Positions 22,931 to 31,397 of a DNA stretch of 39,609 bases are shown piece after piece. A model generated the notes under the pieces. It was not told the DNA's origin and ran no database searches. It saw nothing but the letters and a program-made list of their open reading frames with translations. Positions within the stretch are counted from its first letter, which is position 1. Each line of letters starts with the position of its first letter. The DNA is taken from contig JAUWQW010000010.1 of assembly GCA_030610885.1 (NCBI GenBank), positions 1 to 39,609 on the forward strand. The letters run 5' to 3'. Origin of the DNA: Candidatus Aminicenantota bacterium (GTDB taxonomy: Bacteria > Acidobacteriota > Aminicenantia > UBA2199). A program made the translations under genes and the position numbers.

Positions 22931-25012
22931 ATGCAAAAAAGTATTGAAATAGAAGTAGGTGGCTCTAAGCTTAAGATTGATATTCATAGATGGGCCAAAC
23001 AATCAAATGGATCTGCGGTTTTAACATATAATGACAATGTTTTACTTGTTACTGCGAATATGAAAGAAGTGGAAAAAGAGAGTAAAGACTTTTTTCCATT
23101 AATTGTAGATTTTAGAGAAAGTAATTATGCTGCTGGGAAAATACCGGGGGGGTTTTTTAAAAGGGAGGGGAGACCCTCAGAAAGAGAGATTTTACTTTCA
23201 AGGTTAATTGATAGGCCAATAAGACCTTTATTCCCAGAAAATTTTTTAAATGACACTCAGGTTATTGGTATGATGGTTTCTGCTGATTTCAGCATTGATT
23301 ACGATTCAATGGGAATAATAGGGGCATCTGCAGCTCTTCTTTCTTCAACTATTCCTTTTACAACTCCTTTAGGTGCTGTAAAGATAGGTTGGAAGGATGG
23401 AGAATTTTGTATAAACCCGGGATTAGAAGAAATAGATGAATTTGATATGGTTATTCAAGTAGCAGGCACTGAGAAAGACATTGTTATGCTTGAAGCAGGA
23501 GGAAATGAATTTGAAGAAGATGTGTTAAAACAGGGTTTAAAGATGGCTAAGGATATAATTTCTGAAATATGTATTGCTCAAAAGGAATTGATAAACCCAG
23601 ACAAATTAATGATTGAGGAAGATACTGAGTTTGCAAATATCTATAATTCTTTAAAAACAAAATATGAGAAGAGTTTAAAAGAGGTTATTTTTTCAAAAAT
23701 AAGAGAAGAAAAGAAAACGAAGATGAGCTCCATTTTGGATAAAATAATGGAAGATGTAGAAGAGGAAAAAGTCGGGAAATATAATAATGCATTTCATAAA
23801 CTACAATATAATATATTTAGAGAGAATTTATTAAAAGAAAAGAAAAGAAATGATGGAAGAAAGTTTGATGAAATTAGAGATATAAGTATTGAGCTGGGTG
23901 TTCTTCCAAGGGTACATGGTTCTGCTGTATTTACAAGAGGCGAAACTCAGGCTCTTGCAACTGTTACTTTAGGTTCTGAAGATGATGCACAAAGACTTGA
24001 TAATCTAACTAATAATGGAGATTTAAAAAGGTTTATGCTTCATTACAATTTTCCTCCATTTTCTGTAGGTGAAGTAAGCTTCTTAAGAGGGGCTGGAAGA
24101 AGAGAGATAGGCCATGGGCATCTTGCTGAGACTTCTCTAGAAAAAGTGTTACCTACACATGAAACGTTCCCTTATACAATAAGAATTGTTTCTGATATAC
24201 TCGAATCTAATGGTTCATCTTCCATGGCAACTGTTTGTGGTGGGAGCCTTGCTTTAATGAATGCAGGTGTTCCTGTAAAATCTCCTGTAGCAGGGATTGC
24301 AATGGGCCTTGTGAAAGAGGGTGATGAATATGTTATTCTCACTGATATTGCTGGGTTTGAAGATCACTTTGGTGATATGGATTTTAAAATTGCAGGTACT
24401 GAAAAGGGGATCACTGCTGCTCAACTTGATATAAAAATCAGTGGATTAAGTGATGAAATTATAGAAAGTACCTTAAAAGAAGCAAAAAAAGCACGTTTAT
24501 TTATTTTAGATAAGATGAAAGAGGCAATATTATCTCCATCTGAAAAATTATCAGAGTATGCACCTGTGATAAAAACATTCAAGATACCTAATGATAAGGT
24601 AAGGGATTTAATTGGACCTGGTGGTAAGACTGTTAAAGAATTGATTTCAACTTTTAATTCAAAAATCAATACAGATGAACAGGGTAATGTAACTGTTGCA
24701 GCACCGAACACGGAAGTTGCAGAAAAACTAATTAAGAGAATTAAAGAATTAACTGCAAGTGCTGAAATTGGTAAAATTTATAAAGGTAAAATTACAAGAA
24801 TTGAGGATTATGGGTTATTTGTTGAAATATTACATGGTGTAACAGGATTAGTACATATTTCTCAAATTTCTAATAAACGAATACAAAATATAAGAGATGA
24901 ACATTTCAAAATTGGTCAAATGATGGATGTTAAAGTTATTGGATTTAAAGAAAACAAGGTTCAATTAAGTAAAAAAGTACTGGAAGTTGGAGAAAAATTC
25001 AATAACAAATGA
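22931..25012 (+). CDS. pnp: Polyribonucleotide nucleotidyltransferase (PNPase)
   Basis: 693 residues. A 3'-to-5' phosphorolytic exoribonuclease of the RNA decay machinery. Two RNase PH domains (first about residues 1-210, with FFKREGRPSEREILLSRLIDRPIRPLFP; second about 300-540, with RNDGRKFDEIRDI and GSSSMATVCGGSLALMNAGVP) are followed by a KH domain with the loop IGPGGKTVK. A C-terminal S1 domain completes it (GKIYKGKITRIEDYGLFVEI...GLVHISQI). All domains look complete. AAAGGAG precedes the ATG. The pseudopilin gene overlaps its stop by four bases. Confidence 0.98.
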   Translation: MQKSIEIEVGGSKLKIDIHRWAKQSNGSAVLTYNDNVLLVTANMKEVEKESKDFFPLIVDFRESNYAAGKIPGGFFKREGRPSEREILLSRLIDRPIRPLFPENFLNDTQVIGMMVSADFSIDYDSMGIIGASAALLSSTIPFTTPLGAVKIGWKDGEFCINPGLEEIDEFDMVIQVAGTEKDIVMLEAGGNEFEEDVLKQGLKMAKDIISEICIAQKELINPDKLMIEEDTEFANIYNSLKTKYEKSLKEVIFSKIREEKKTKMSSILDKIMEDVEEEKVGKYNNAFHKLQYNIFRENLLKEKKRNDGRKFDEIRDISIELGVLPRVHGSAVFTRGETQALATVTLGSEDDAQRLDNLTNNGDLKRFMLHYNFPPFSVGEVSFLRGAGRREIGHGHLAETSLEKVLPTHETFPYTIRIVSDILESNGSSSMATVCGGSLALMNAGVPVKSPVAGIAMGLVKEGDEYVILTDIAGFEDHFGDMDFKIAGTEKGITAAQLDIKISGLSDEIIESTLKEAKKARLFILDKMKEAILSPSEKLSEYAPVIKTFKIPNDKVRDLIGPGGKTVKELISTFNSKINTDEQGNVTVAAPNTEVAEKLIKRIKELTASAEIGKIYKGKITRIEDYGLFVEILHGVTGLVHISQISNKRIQNIRDEHFKIGQMMDVKVIGFKENKVQLSKKVLEVGEKFNNK

Positions 25013-25488
25013 TATGTGAAATAAGTAATAGATCTAAAAAGGGGTTTACTTTAGTTGAATTAGTAGTTGTTATAGCTATTATTTCTGTTTTAGCTATTAT
25101 TGCTATTCCAGTGGTTGAAACTTCAGTTAAAAGAGAAAAAGAGATTCAATTACGTAGAAATTTGAGAATAATAAGAATAGCTATTGATGACTATAAAGAT
25201 TTTGTTGAAAAACATAAAATCAAGCTGGATGAGGAAAGATATGGATTCCCAGATAAATTAGAGACACTTGTAAAAGTAATTGAGTATAAGGATAAAAAAA
25301 ATAAAAGTAAAATCAAGAAATTTTTAAGAAAAGTTCCTGTTGACCCAATGACTAATTCTTATGAATGGGGTTTAAGATCCTACCAGGATAAAAGAGATTC
25401 CACGCATTGGGGGGGTGAAAATGTGTGGGATATATATACAAAATCAGAACGAAGAGCACTTGATGGAACATATTATAAGGATTGGTAG
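25009..25488 (+). CDS. Type II secretion/type IV pilus pseudopilin (GspG-like)
   Basis: 159 residues. The prepilin peptidase site KKGFTLVELVVVIAIISVLAIIAIP is clear: cleavage after Gly leaves Phe at +1 and Glu at +5, followed by the hydrophobic helix. The C-terminal part has VPVDPMTNSYEWGLRSYQD and IYTKSERRALDGTYYKDW, resembling the end of GspG-type major pseudopilins, where calcium is bound. No other secretion gene is nearby, so it is an orphan. Its ATG overlaps the pnp stop (ATGA), so it is translated from the pnp mRNA. Confidence 0.85.
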   Translation: MICEISNRSKKGFTLVELVVVIAIISVLAIIAIPVVETSVKREKEIQLRRNLRIIRIAIDDYKDFVEKHKIKLDEERYGFPDKLETLVKVIEYKDKKNKSKIKKFLRKVPVDPMTNSYEWGLRSYQDKRDSTHWGGENVWDIYTKSERRALDGTYYKDW

Positions 25489-25561
25489 ATTTTTGTTTTG
25501 AATATTTTCCAGATTTAACTAATTGTTAAAACCAGTTTGTTATAATAATTGATATTTAAAT

Positions 25562-25579
25562 CAAGCTAATCGTAGCTTG
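25562..25579. repeat. Perfect inverted repeat overlapping the rpoZ -35 box
   Basis: CAAGCTA, loop ATCG, TAGCTTG form a perfect seven-pair stem. Its right arm shares TTG with the -35 box TTGACT of the rpoZ promoter. It could be the end structure of the rpsO-pnp-pseudopilin transcript or an operator. A run of five T occurs 13 bases further on, too far for a classic terminator. Confidence 0.5.
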
Positions 25580-25604
25580 ACTAAATATTAGTTTTTGGTA
25601 TAAT
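25577..25604 (+). promoter_or_regulatory. Strong promoter of rpoZ-waaF-gmhB
   Basis: TTGACT (25577-25582) and TATAAT (25599-25604) are 16 bases apart, 27 bases before the rpoZ start. Five of six and six of six positions match consensus. Confidence 0.65.
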
Positions 25605-25631
25605 TATGCATCTAAGTTAAAGGAGGGAATT

Positions 25632-25919
25632 TTGGAAAAAAATAACTTCATTGATAGTAAATTCAGGCTTGTTTTAATCGCAGCAAAAAGAGCAAAACAA
25701 TTGGTAAAAGGATCCAAACCCAAGGTTAATTTAAAAGCTGAGAATCCTTTGACCATTGCTTTAAAAGAGATCGAAGAAGGAAAGATCGATTTTAAAATAA
25801 TTAATGATAAAGATAAAATAGATGAAATTGATTCTAAATTAAAAAAATTGAAGGATTTAAAAGATCTTGAAGAGGAAAAAGAGGAAGATTTAGGGGATAT
25901 TAGCTCAGAAACTGAATAG
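25632..25919 (+). CDS. rpoZ: RNA polymerase omega subunit
   Basis: 95 residues. Omega helps fold and hold the beta-prime subunit of RNA polymerase. The segment SKFRLVLIAAKRAKQLVKGSKPKV followed by NPLTIALKEIEEGKI is the conserved omega core. The tail from about residue 60 is a highly charged, Glu/Lys/Asp-rich stretch of low complexity. The start is TTG with AGGAGGG upstream. First gene of a unit with waaF (17-base gap). Confidence 0.88.
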   Translation: MEKNNFIDSKFRLVLIAAKRAKQLVKGSKPKVNLKAENPLTIALKEIEEGKIDFKIINDKDKIDEIDSKLKKLKDLKDLEEEKEEDLGDISSETE

Positions 25920-25936
25920 TATAAGTAATAAATTTA

Positions 25937-26965
25937 ATGAATATTGTTGTTCGATCGCCAAATTGGATAGGCGATTGTATAATGAGCCTGCCTGCTTTAA
26001 GGGCTTTAAAGTCTAATTTTCCTGATTCAAATATTTTTCTAGTTACAAAAAAATATTTAAAAGATGTTTTCTTAAATATAGATGAAATTGAAGATATCAT
26101 AACAATCCCGGATAGGCTTAATTTAAAAAATATGTATTTAGTATCAAAGAAGTTAAAAAAAATCAGGTTTGATTCTGGGATACTTTTCACAAATTCATTT
26201 AGCTCTGCTTTATTATTCAGAGCTTCAGGTATAAAAAGATTATTGGGTTATAAAAAGGATTTTAGAGGATTTTTACTTTACAATGGAGTAAAATATCCTA
26301 AAAATAATAATCATCATATTTTTTTTTATATTGATCTTATAGGAAAATTTTTTGAGAGAAAAATAGAGGAGAATTATTCTGGTAGACTTGTAATAAATCA
26401 AGATGAAAAAGTAAAGGTTAAATCTCTATTATTAAAAGAGGGTATAAACATATCTAAACCAATTATTGGGATTTCTCCTTCAGCTGCATATGGTACTGCT
26501 AAAGAATGGTTTCCAGAGAGGTTTAAAGAGCTTATAATCAAAATAAATGAGAACAGATCCCATGTTCAAATTATATTTTTTGGTTCAAAGAAAGAAAATT
26601 TTAAGATTTTAAGAATTTTAGATGGGATAGAATCAAATATTTTTAATTTAGCAGGAAAATTAAGTCTTAGAGAATCAATAGTTTCTATTTCTCTCTGTTC
26701 ATTTTTTTTAAGTAATGATTCAGGTCTAATGCATGTTGCTTCAAGTTTGCAAGTTCCTTTAATTGCAATTTTTGGTCCTACAATTCCTGTTAAGACCGCA
26801 CCTCTAAATAAAAAGGTAAAGGTTTTACATCATAAGGTCGAGTGCTGGCCATGCAAATATAGAGATTGCCCTTTTGATCATAAATGTATGAATGCTATTA
26901 AGGTTGAAGAAGTTTTTAAAGAAGTAATTAGTTTTATAGATAATGAATATGAAGTTACTATTTAG
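25937..26965 (+). CDS. waaF: LPS heptosyltransferase II (GT9)
   Basis: 342 residues. It adds the second L-glycero-D-manno-heptose to the lipopolysaccharide inner core on the cytoplasmic face of the inner membrane. The start RSPNWIGDCIMSLPALRALK is the WaaF hallmark. AAYGTAKEWFPERF and SNDSGLMHVASSLQVPLIAIFG are the donor-binding motifs of GT9. A Cys-rich stretch near the C-terminus (CWPCKYRDCPFDHKCM) is also common in this family. gmhB follows after five bases, so this is a heptose cluster and good evidence of an outer membrane. Confidence 0.93.
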   Translation: MNIVVRSPNWIGDCIMSLPALRALKSNFPDSNIFLVTKKYLKDVFLNIDEIEDIITIPDRLNLKNMYLVSKKLKKIRFDSGILFTNSFSSALLFRASGIKRLLGYKKDFRGFLLYNGVKYPKNNNHHIFFYIDLIGKFFERKIEENYSGRLVINQDEKVKVKSLLLKEGINISKPIIGISPSAAYGTAKEWFPERFKELIIKINENRSHVQIIFFGSKKENFKILRILDGIESNIFNLAGKLSLRESIVSISLCSFFLSNDSGLMHVASSLQVPLIAIFGPTIPVKTAPLNKKVKVLHHKVECWPCKYRDCPFDHKCMNAIKVEEVFKEVISFIDNEYEVTI

Positions 26966-26970
26966 GTCTC

Positions 26971-27552
26971 ATGTTAAATAAAGCTGTTTTTATTGATCGT
27001 GATGGAACTCTTATTAAAGACAAGGGATATATATGTGATTTTGATCAAGTAGAGATATTTCCATTCTCTTTTGAAGCTGTAAGAATGATGAATGAAAATG
27101 ATTTTAAAGTCATTGTGGTTACCAATCAGTCCTCTATTGCAAGGGGAATTTGTACCGAATATCAAGTTCAACAGCTTCATGATAAGATGGAAGAACTCTT
27201 TAAATCTAAAAGATCAATAATTAATGCTTTTTATTATTGTCCTTTTTATGAACATGGTGTTATTGAGAAGTATAAAAAGAGGGATGTTTGCAGAAAACCA
27301 TTGCCAGGAATGATTTTAAAAGCAGCAAAAGATTTTAATATCAATTTAAATGAATCTTTTATGATTGGTGATAATGTAAAAGATGTAATCGCTGGGCATA
27401 AAGCGGGTTGTAAAACAATGTTGGTTAAAACCGGAAATTGGTGCCAGACAAAAAAAGATTTAGAACTTAGCAAAATAAAACCTTATTTTATTTCTGATAA
27501 TGTTCTAAAAGCTGCTTTAAAGATAATAGAATTATCAAGTTTTAATTCTTGA
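26971..27552 (+). CDS. gmhB: D-glycero-D-manno-heptose-1,7-bisphosphate 7-phosphatase
   Basis: 193-residue HAD phosphatase. The nucleophile motif is FIDRDGTLI, the second motif VVTNQSSIARG, and the late motif MIGDNVKDVIAG. RKPLPGMI is the substrate-loop motif of GmhB and HisB-N. GmhB normally has a zinc loop Cys-x-His and Cys-x-Cys. Here only YYCPFYEH and DVCRKP are seen, so at least one Cys is missing and zinc binding is doubtful. It follows waaF by five bases, which favours the heptose role over histidinol phosphatase. Confidence 0.87.
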   Translation: MLNKAVFIDRDGTLIKDKGYICDFDQVEIFPFSFEAVRMMNENDFKVIVVTNQSSIARGICTEYQVQQLHDKMEELFKSKRSIINAFYYCPFYEHGVIEKYKKRDVCRKPLPGMILKAAKDFNINLNESFMIGDNVKDVIAGHKAGCKTMLVKTGNWCQTKKDLELSKIKPYFISDNVLKAALKIIELSSFNS

Positions 27553-27643
27553 AAATTTGTCTGAGTATTATGAACAATTACATAAAAATTAAGTTTAATA
27601 TATTGTTAATCCTTTTGATTAAACTATAACTCGAATTCAAATT

Positions 27644-28441
27644 CTAATGTGTCTTGGATATACCAAATTTGTTAGATATATAGTCGTTTATGTGGATAGA
27701 GGTTTGCTGTATTGGTGCTAAATGAGGTAATGTATTTATAATTTTTTCAATGTATTTTTTTTTAACTATATGTTTTATAGAGTAGGAGAAATTTATATCA
27801 AATATCCAGCTTACCTGGAGTAATTTAAAATCATTTATGGTTTTCACATGCTTCAGATTTGAGCTTTTATTTTCTAATATATCTTTTATTATCTCTTTTG
27901 AATATTCTTCAGTGTCAGGTCTATCTAAATCAAGAGCTGGATTTGAACCATTATCTTTTGATGAATAATAACTTGTAAGTACATAAAAAATATCAAGTTT
28001 ATCAGCATCCCTGATTAATTTTGAAAAGAAAATAATTCTATCATCTCTTTTATCTGGTAGTTTTATCATATTATGAAATTTTATTGCTTTTATGATTAAT
28101 TTTTCTTCTTCCTGTGGTAATTTGGAAAAAAGATTTTTTTTCTTTATAATCTCAATCCCTAATTCTGCATGATTTACTGATTTTTTGTCATTAAAAGTCC
28201 TGTATCTTTGAAATTGCTCAAATCTTCCTATATCATGGGAAAGTGCTAATACTTCAGCAAGAAGAATATCGTTTTCACATAGATTTAATGATTTAGAGAT
28301 CCCAATGATATGTTTACATACTCTTAAAGTGTGGTCTTCTTTTAATTTTATGTTCTGGTTGATATATGAATCTTTGCAATAGAATTTATTTACATAATTT
28401 TCAAACCAATTATAAAAGTAAGGTATTTGATCTATTTTCAT
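27644..28441 (-). CDS. HD domain phosphohydrolase
   Basis: 265 residues. The metal ligands of an HD fold are seen in order: His37 (EDHTLRVCKH), His69-Asp70 (LSHDIGRFEQF), His in KFHN and Asp in RDADKLDIF. The sequence is close to the group of bacterial HD proteins of uncharacterised nucleotide or phosphate ester hydrolases. No signal, transmembrane or second domain is present. It lies 33 bases after argF on the same strand, probably on the same mRNA, without a clear ribosome binding site. I do not know its substrate. Confidence 0.82.
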   Translation of the reverse strand: MKIDQIPYFYNWFENYVNKFYCKDSYINQNIKLKEDHTLRVCKHIIGISKSLNLCENDILLAEVLALSHDIGRFEQFQRYRTFNDKKSVNHAELGIEIIKKKNLFSKLPQEEEKLIIKAIKFHNMIKLPDKRDDRIIFFSKLIRDADKLDIFYVLTSYYSSKDNGSNPALDLDRPDTEEYSKEIIKDILENKSSNLKHVKTINDFKLLQVSWIFDINFSYSIKHIVKKKYIEKIINTLPHLAPIQQTSIHINDYISNKFGISKTH

Positions 28442-28474
28442 TTTGTATGTCTTGTGCTTGTTGTGATTAAATTA

Positions 28475-29473
28475 TTAACCTAATGTTGCAACCATTATTG
28501 CTTTTATTGTATGTAAGCGGTTCTCTGCTTCATCAAAAACAATAGAGGCATCAGATTCAAAAACATCTTCTGTAACTTCCATCCCATTCAGTCCAAATTT
28601 GTTGTATATTTCTTCCCCCATAGTTGTTTCTCTATTATGAAAAGCGGGTAAGCAATGTAGAAATTTAACATCAGGATTACCAGTTAATTCCATTGCTTTT
28701 TTGTTAATTTGAAAGGGTTTTAATGCTTTTATTCTTTCTTTCCATACTGAATCAGGTTCACCCATTGATACCCATACATCTCCATACAAGAAATCAACTC
28801 CTTTTACTGCTTTTTCTACATTATCAGTAATTAAAATGCTTGCACCTGTTTCTTTTGCAATCTCTCTACATTGTTTAATCAATTCAGGAGATGGTTGATA
28901 TTTTTTTGGGGCAGCAAGTCTTACATCCATGCCCATTTTTGCTCCACCTACCATTAAAGAATTACCCATATTGAAGCGTGCATCACCAAGATAGCAGAAT
29001 GATATTTCATTTAATTCTTTTTTTATATGTTCACGCATTGTCATGAAATCTGCTAAAACCTGGGTTGGATGAAATTCATTGGTTAAACCATTCCATACAG
29101 GAACACCTGCATATGCTCCTAATTCTTCAACTATATTTTGCCCAAAACCGCGGTATTCAATACCATCGTACATTCTTCCCAATACTCTTGCTGTATCTTT
29201 CATGGATTCTTTATAACCAATTTGGGATCCTGATGGACCTAAATATGTAATGTAAGCTCCCTGATCTTTGGCTGCAACTTCAAAGGCACAGCGTGTGCGT
29301 GTTGATGATTTTTCGAATATTAATGCAATGTTTTTCCCTTTTAAGATTTGGTTTTCTGTACCTGCATATTTGGCTTTTTTCAAATCATCAGCGAGATTTA
29401 ACAAAAAATTAATCTCTTTTGAGGTGAAATCCAGTAATTTTAAAAAGTTTCTGTTTTTTAAATTAAATGCCAT
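28475..29473 (-). CDS. argF: Ornithine carbamoyltransferase
   Basis: 332 residues. It makes citrulline from ornithine and carbamoyl phosphate, or the reverse in catabolism. Carbamoyl phosphate is bound by SSTRTR (57-61) and HPTQ (135-138). HCLPAFH (273-279) holds the ornithine-site Cys. The start [17 protein letters not shown] and the length fit the E. coli ArgF/ArcB type. No other arginine gene is nearby, so anabolic or catabolic use cannot be decided. AGGAG precedes the ATG, and a promoter lies upstream. Confidence 0.95.
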   Translation of the reverse strand: MAFNLKNRNFLKLLDFTSKEINFLLNLADDLKKAKYAGTENQILKGKNIALIFEKSSTRTRCAFEVAAKDQGAYITYLGPSGSQIGYKESMKDTARVLGRMYDGIEYRGFGQNIVEELGAYAGVPVWNGLTNEFHPTQVLADFMTMREHIKKELNEISFCYLGDARFNMGNSLMVGGAKMGMDVRLAAPKKYQPSPELIKQCREIAKETGASILITDNVEKAVKGVDFLYGDVWVSMGEPDSVWKERIKALKPFQINKKAMELTGNPDVKFLHCLPAFHNRETTMGEEIYNKFGLNGMEVTEDVFESDASIVFDEAENRLHTIKAIMVATLG

Positions 29474-29508
29474 TAATAATCTCCTGAAACTGTTGAATTT
29501 TAAAGTGT

Positions 29509-29537
29509 ATATTACATCAAAATAGAGCTTAATTCAA
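29509..29537 (-). promoter_or_regulatory. Probable promoter of argF
   Basis: Minus-strand TTGAAT (29532-29537) and TAATAT (29509-29514) are 17 bases apart, 36 bases before the argF ATG. Confidence 0.4.
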
Positions 29538-29651
29538 TATATATTTATAAAATTTTGTTATAGAAGAGTGTTTAATGTATTAATATATAAATTATTTTTA
29601 TTTTTTTTTGATAAATAAATGTTTTTAATATAGAATTAAATGGGAGGTATT

Positions 29652-29882
29652 ATGTCAGAACTTGATAAATTTTGCTGTGTTAAGTGTGGGAGTGAGAACC
29701 TATGTTATGGTCATCTGGGTAGTACTCCTAATGTTTTTATACCAAGTGGCATATTTACAGTTCATGGTTTTAAGACACGCTCTTATGTTTGCCTGGATTG
29801 TGGTTATTTAGGGATGTATGTTTCAAGAAGTAGATTGGAGAAATTAAGGGAAAAGCTTAAGGATAGATTGGGTGAAACCTGA
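29652..29882 (+). CDS. Small double-CxxC zinc-ribbon protein
   Basis: 76 residues from the ATG at 29652. GGGAGG four bases upstream decides this start over the ATG at 29640. Two metal knuckles are seen: CCVKCG at residues 8-13 and CLDCGYLG near residue 49. A charged helix (RSRLEKLREKLKDRLGE) closes it. This is a rubredoxin-like or zinc-ribbon fold of a type often found as a stand-alone conserved hypothetical. I do not know its function. It faces the GHKL gene tail to tail 18 bases away, and argF lies divergently on its other side. Confidence 0.7.
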   Translation: MSELDKFCCVKCGSENLCYGHLGSTPNVFIPSGIFTVHGFKTRSYVCLDCGYLGMYVSRSRLEKLREKLKDRLGET

Positions 29883-29900
29883 AATATACTAATTAAAGGT

Positions 29901-31397
29901 CTATCTATTAATTAATGGAATAAAAATCTCCATATTTGCAGGGTCTTTATGGAGTGCATATATTGTTTTTTTTACAAGGGGGTGATTTCGCTTTATTAGC
30001 AACTTTTGTTTTATTGATTTTTTAAAGAATTTTTTTGGACATAAAGAGAGAAAAGGCAATGCAGATTCAATCATATATGCATAGATATTATTGAACAAGT
30101 GCTCATTACTTTGTGACATATATTTGTTTAATGTATTTAAAAAAAATTGTTCAGAAAAAGATAAATGCTCAGATTTAATGATTTTCATACTGGAAATAAT
30201 TATGAATAGATTTAAGGTTATGTATTTTAAAGATTTTTTAAAAAGAGAATAAAATTTGCGAAAAGATTTTTCCTTTTTAAATCCCGGTGATAAGAATGTG
30301 ATAGAGATATTCAGGAGATTTACAAGTATATCTCCCTGATTCTGCGTTAAGGAAAGTACAAAATGGTTACATGTATTATAATTAAGGTGTTCTTTATTCT
30401 TAAGAACTGCAAAGATAGGGTGAAATTTTGCTTCTTGGATGATTTGAGATATACATAGAGTTTTTTCTGATTTAAATTTTTTAAATGCAGAAAAGTCATT
30501 TATAAAAGAGGTATCCCCGGTTGATCTGTAATGTGTAAATATTAATTCTTCAGTGCGTTCTTTGATCTTTAATGGGAAAGAGTTGTAATTATCAGCAAGC
30601 CATTTATAGAGGTTATATGCTTGTTCTGTTAAAGGCCTTATTTGATTTTCAGTTATCTCTCCGGAGTATTCAATAGCTGCATCAAAAATAAATCCATTCT
30701 GTGGAGGCAATGAGAAATAAGAGTAGGGAATTCCCATATCAAAAAGTCTTATAATACAAAGATTACCTGATTCTGGGATAGCTACTTGTTCTCGTGTGTT
30801 GTTTTTTGATTTATCTATTTTTAAAACAGCTATATGATGAGAAAATATGGGTTTTTTGCTTATAAGACAGTTATTTAATAGAATATCTATTTGTGCTGAT
30901 TTACAGTATATTTTTAGGATCTGTTTTTCTCTTAAAATGTTTTGATTCCTTCTTGAAAAGATTGTAATACGAGTGCCAGTATTTAGATTGCAATACCTGT
31001 TTTTTTTTATAATGTTGTTCTTAAAAAGCATCTGGGTTTTTCCATATGAAGAAACATTCTCAATTAGGATTTTTTCAGGTGATGAAGCAAATATAGCTAA
31101 CAAGCCGAATCCATTACGTGTTTGTATTTTTTCCACAGCTTCCTCTTTTTGAGATGCAGGCTTTGATGGGTCAAGTAGGGTTATAAGTGTTTCTATAGAT
31201 GCACGATCCATGCCTGAACCATTGTCTTGTATACATATTTTATTATGGTTTATATGGATATTTATTTTATTTGCTTCTCTTTTTAATGCAGCACGCACCA
31301 GTTCAACAGGATAATGTGAAGAAGATCCAAAAGTGTGTTTAGCTGCTTTTTCAAGATGTGAATTTACGTCAATAGAAAATAGACTGTAATTGTTCAT
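29901..31397 (-). CDS. Second GHKL (Hsp90-like) ATPase-domain protein with altered N-box
   Basis: 498 residues, no clear membrane span or signal. Residues 10-150 are a Bergerat-fold domain: N-box PVELVRAALKREAN (Glu32), G1 DNGSGM (58-63), G2 RNGFGLLAI (94-102), and GTRITI (141-146). In the usual N-box ExxxN, the Asn that helps hold Mg-ATP is Ala36 here, so hydrolysis may be weak or absent although the Glu is kept. Residues 150-270 may be the transducer-like second domain (NQIRPLTEQAYNLYKWL). The rest is helical and unknown to me. No HisKA or receiver domain is seen. Its ATG overlaps the stop of the 920-residue gene (ATGA) with GGAG upstream, so the two are coupled. A cytosolic partner or regulator of that protein is the likeliest role. 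Confidence 0.75.
   Translation of the reverse strand: MNNYSLFSIDVNSHLEKAAKHTFGSSSHYPVELVRAALKREANKINIHINHNKICIQDNGSGMDRASIETLITLLDPSKPASQKEEAVEKIQTRNGFGLLAIFASSPEKILIENVSSYGKTQMLFKNNIIKKNRYCNLNTGTRITIFSRRNQNILREKQILKIYCKSAQIDILLNNCLISKKPIFSHHIAVLKIDKSKNNTREQVAIPESGNLCIIRLFDMGIPYSYFSLPPQNGFIFDAAIEYSGEITENQIRPLTEQAYNLYKWLADNYNSFPLKIKERTEELIFTHYRSTGDTSFINDFSAFKKFKSEKTLCISQIIQEAKFHPIFAVLKNKEHLNYNTCNHFVLSLTQNQGDILVNLLNISITFLSPGFKKEKSFRKFYSLFKKSLKYITLNLFIIISSMKIIKSEHLSFSEQFFLNTLNKYMSQSNEHLFNNIYAYMIESALPFLSLCPKKFFKKSIKQKLLIKRNHPLVKKTIYALHKDPANMEIFIPLINR

Noticed and set aside
27593-27624. Stem GTTTAAT...ATTAAAC as terminator between gmhB and the HD gene
   Set aside because: The stem is entirely weak pairs with an 18-base loop and no T-run follows; chance is likely in such AT-rich DNA.
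29509-29560. ARG box in front of argF
   Set aside because: Only isolated TGAAT half-sites are present; no full 18-base palindrome.
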